Shown piece after piece: positions 5,054 through 6,717 of a stretch of 6,717 nucleotides of DNA. A program made the translations under genes and the position numbers. This stretch comes from Candidatus Acetothermia bacterium JdFR-47 (GTDB lineage: Bacteria; Bipolaricaulota; Bipolaricaulia; Bipolaricaulales; Bipolaricaulaceae). The stretch is taken from NCBI GenBank assembly GCA_002011415.1, contig MTNI01000044.1, positions 3,447 to 10,163 on the forward strand. The letters are read 5' to 3'. The notes beneath the pieces are model-generated. The model worked only from the letters and a program-made list of their open reading frames with translations. It was not told where the DNA came from and made no database searches. Each line of letters opens with the position of its first letter. The first letter of the stretch is position 1.

Positions 5054-5614
5054 ATGGCCATGACCGTTGTTTTCATCGCGGTGGCTCTGGTGCTGGGCGG
5101 TGCCTTCGCCTGGTGGCGCACCGCCAACCGCTTGCGGCGGACCGCTGCCAAGCTGGACCGGGCGTGGGCCGAGGTGGAGGAGGCCTTGGCGGCCCGGCTT
5201 GCTGCCCTGAAGGAGTTCCTCGCCGCCCTGAAGTCGCTAGGGCTGGTGCCGGAGGCGCGGAAAGAGCTCGAGGAGGTCGTCGACTCCCTCCCCCACGCCC
5301 AGGCCGAGGGCCCACGGGCGCTTGCCCACGCGGACGATCGGCTCCGGGTGGCCCTCCGGGCTGCCTATAACGGGCTTCCCAGGGAGCGCCCCGAGCGCCT
5401 TCGCGAGGCCCAGAACCGTTTGGCCGAGGCCGAGGACGAGCTCGACATTGTCCGCAGGCGTTACAACCAACTCGCCGTGGACTGGAACGTCTACCTGGGC
5501 CGCACTTGGCCCCGGTTCCTGGCCCGGAGGCGCGGCTTTGAGCGGGTGGAGCCATATCTTCTGCCCTCCCAGGAGGAGGAGTTCATCCGACAGCACGGAC
5601 CTGTGGTGCGCTAG
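5054..5614 (+). CDS. Diverged LemA-like protein
   Basis: The 186-residue product is the same size as the LemA protein of this operon and lines up with it by eye. An N-terminal membrane helix (4-21) is followed by TANRLRRTAAKLDRAW (compare TYNRLIRLQVRAEEAW) and, near the end, RRRYNQLAVDWNVYLGRTWP (134-153) with EPYLLPSQEEE (compare RRFYNAVVRDLNTRI and REFYTLPSEEM). The LemA hallmark LIPNLVETVKGY is gone; an alanine-rich helix (AALKEFLAALKSL) takes its place. It is likely a paralogue that keeps the fold but has a changed surface. The ATG directly follows the TAA of the DUF2207 gene; a second ATG at 5060 is also possible. No good Shine-Dalgarno is seen, so reinitiation by ribosomes finishing the upstream gene is likely. 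The gene ends in a CTAG shared with the opposing gene. Confidence 0.8.
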   Translation: MAMTVVFIAVALVLGGAFAWWRTANRLRRTAAKLDRAWAEVEEALAARLAALKEFLAALKSLGLVPEARKELEEVVDSLPHAQAEGPRALAHADDRLRVALRAAYNGLPRERPERLREAQNRLAEAEDELDIVRRRYNQLAVDWNVYLGRTWPRFLARRRGFERVEPYLLPSQEEEFIRQHGPVVR

Positions 5615-6666
5615 AGGGCAGAGAGAGGGCCGGCAAGGGCGGCCTTTACCTCCGCGAGGTCATGCAGGAAGAACGGGAACTCCCGTCCGGGGAGGCGTTG
5701 CTCCGCCGACGGCTCCGGAAGCAAGAACGTGCCGGTGAGCCAACCCCAGGACGGGGGCTCGATACCCAGCGCGGCCCGGAACAGGTGGTCCACACCCGGC
5801 TCGTACGTGGCCCCTCCTGCCCCGTGGAGGAAGAAGTCGCACACCACTGCCCGTAGGAACAGCGTGAGGGTTAGGGCCCGGGGAAACAATGGGCCATCGC
5901 CGGGCCGTGCCGGCTGGCGTCGGCCTCCACGGATGGTCCAGAACGGCAGCTCCCCGGGTTTGAGGGGCGCGATCCCCGCCTTTTTCGCCGCCGCCTCGTA
6001 GGCCTCGAGAAACAGGTCCCCTTTTCCAAGAAGGAGTTCCGCGAACTCCCTGAACGCCCGCGTTTCAGCGAGCGCCTTCGCCGAAAGCCACCTCAGGCCC
6101 TGGAGGCCGCAGAGCCTGGCCTTCGCGGTCTCGAGCCAATGGGGCCATGTCCCTTCCGGTGGGGGGAGGCGCTTCCAGGCGGTCTCGGCCCGGGTCAGGA
6201 TGGCCCGGTTATGCAAGGTGGCAAGCCGCTCGGCGATGCGCCGCCGAGCCTGGTCGAGGAGCTCGGGCGTGGGGGCGGGGATCGCGGCCAGGATCCTGCG
6301 CTCCGGGTTCGAAATCAGCACCAGGAAGTGATGGGTGTAAGCCCTGCGACGCAGGGGGAGGGGGAACCCCACGTCTTGGGGGGCGTCTGTGTCTACGGAT
6401 ACCCATACTCCATATGCCTCGGGGGGCAGGACGTGGAGGAAGAATTGCCGCAGGATGATTCCGGGGTGAACAAGCAAGGGCTGGTGTCCGGAGGCGATCA
6501 CCGGGCGGCCAGGGGGGAAGCCCAGTTCCTCTCGCGCCCGCTGGCGGAGCTCGGCCCAGGGCCCGCTTGCGAGCGCCCGTGCCCCGGCCCGTGCCAGGGC
6601 GAGCATCCCTCGCCCGCCCCATTCCCAGCGCACCTCCCCGTGCCGTTGGGGGACGAGGTCCCTCAT
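5611..6666 (-). CDS. Conserved hypothetical protein with GHQPxxxHPG motif
   Basis: The product is 351 residues. Its most striking block is ASGHQPLLVHPGIILRQFFL (58-77), followed by SVDTDAPQD (90-98). Later come LPFWTIRGGRR (240-250) and FFLHGAGGATYEPGVDHLF (278-296), leading to GIEPPSWGWLTGTFLLP (301-317). From memory, similar GHQPELFHPG and HGIGGAKYDE blocks occur in uncharacterised proteins of Planctomycetes and related bacteria. A distant likeness to the bacillithiol enzyme BshC (a TGQQ/GHQ block followed by an acidic loop) is conceivable but unproven. It appears soluble, with no signal peptide. ATG 6666 is preferred because it overlaps the upstream gene's stop as ATGA; a TTG at 6690 in the same frame is possible. 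Catalytic function is unknown. The conserved His, Asp and Gly clusters suggest an enzyme, which is inference only. Confidence 0.8.
   Translation of the reverse strand: MRDLVPQRHGEVRWEWGGRGMLALARAGARALASGPWAELRQRAREELGFPPGRPVIASGHQPLLVHPGIILRQFFLHVLPPEAYGVWVSVDTDAPQDVGFPLPLRRRAYTHHFLVLISNPERRILAAIPAPTPELLDQARRRIAERLATLHNRAILTRAETAWKRLPPPEGTWPHWLETAKARLCGLQGLRWLSAKALAETRAFREFAELLLGKGDLFLEAYEAAAKKAGIAPLKPGELPFWTIRGGRRQPARPGDGPLFPRALTLTLFLRAVVCDFFLHGAGGATYEPGVDHLFRAALGIEPPSWGWLTGTFLLPEPSAEQRLPGREFPFFLHDLAEVKAALAGPLSAL
5626..5647 (+). terminator. Weak terminator-like hairpin after the lemA operon
   Basis: Thirteen bases after the operon's stop, GGCCG (5628-5632) pairs with CGGCC (5640-5644) across a 7-base loop. 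The flanking bases add a wobble and an A-T pair, and TTTA follows. The U tract is short and the hairpin lies inside the coding end of the opposing gene. It is the only terminator-like structure I found for this operon. Confidence 0.3.
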
Positions 6667-6717
6667 GGAAGCAGGGAGCGAGGGTCCCAAATTGGGAGCT
6701 CCTCGGGGGAGAAGATC
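6663..6717 (-). CDS. C-terminal end of an upstream gene (runs off right edge)
   Basis: On the minus strand, the last 17 codons of a gene read IFSPEELPIWDPRSLLP and stop at TGA 6665-6663. The TGA overlaps the ATG of the next gene as ATGA, the same junction type as lemA/DUF2207. The piece is too short to name a family. It suggests that the GHQP-motif gene is the second or later gene of an operon entering from the right. Confidence 0.55.
   Translation of the reverse strand, partial: IFSPEELPIWDPRSLLP

Overview
The window is GC-rich bacterial chromosomal DNA. Third codon positions are strongly G/C and genes are packed tightly, with 4-8 base overlaps at most junctions. The proteins are rich in Arg, Glu, Leu and Val, and a four-cysteine family 4 uracil-DNA glycosylase is present. 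These traits fit a thermophilic or candidate-phylum bacterium (Thermus-like, Bipolaricaulota-like or Armatimonadota-like lineages are possible), but the sequence alone does not fix the phylum. I see no transposase, integrase, CRISPR array, tRNA or rRNA.

Layout from left to right. (1) Positions 1-398, minus strand: the first 132 codons of an unrecognised protein that runs off the left edge. (2) Positions 399-643: the only long intergenic stretch. It has a GC-rich half with three dyad elements and an AT-rich half (about 520-600) carrying a minus-strand promoter with a perfect TATAAT. A plus-strand promoter lies just ahead of the next gene. (3) Positions 644-1716, plus strand: a family 4 uracil-DNA glycosylase and an overlapping TPR protein with a C-terminal membrane anchor. 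(4) Positions 1709-2710, minus strand: a ThiF/MoeB/HesA-type adenylyltransferase whose 3' end overlaps that of the TPR gene. (5) Positions 2774-5614, plus strand: a promoter and a three-gene operon, lemA - DUF2207 membrane protein - diverged second LemA-like protein, joined by an ATGA overlap and an abutting TAA/ATG. (6) Positions 5611-6717, minus strand: a conserved hypothetical with a GHQPxxxHPG motif, which shares a CTAG stop palindrome with the lemA operon, preceded by the last 17 codons of another gene joined to it by ATGA.

How the genes work together. The clearest functional unit is the LemA/DUF2207 operon, an envelope module with a LemA protein, a large membrane protein with a Gly-rich tail, and a second LemA-fold protein that has lost the most conserved LemA motif. 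The glycosylase (repair of deaminated cytosine) and the TPR protein are probably co-transcribed without an obvious shared function. The E1-like enzyme has no visible ThiS/MoaD-type partner here.

The least expected signals are in 399-562. Reading leftward there is a candidate promoter with a 19 bp spacer almost filled by an inverted repeat, then a structured leader of about 127 nt with a terminator-like hairpin and a U-rich tract just before the unknown gene. Most of the rest is ordinary, densely coded housekeeping or conserved-hypothetical DNA, and I see no clear new multi-gene system.
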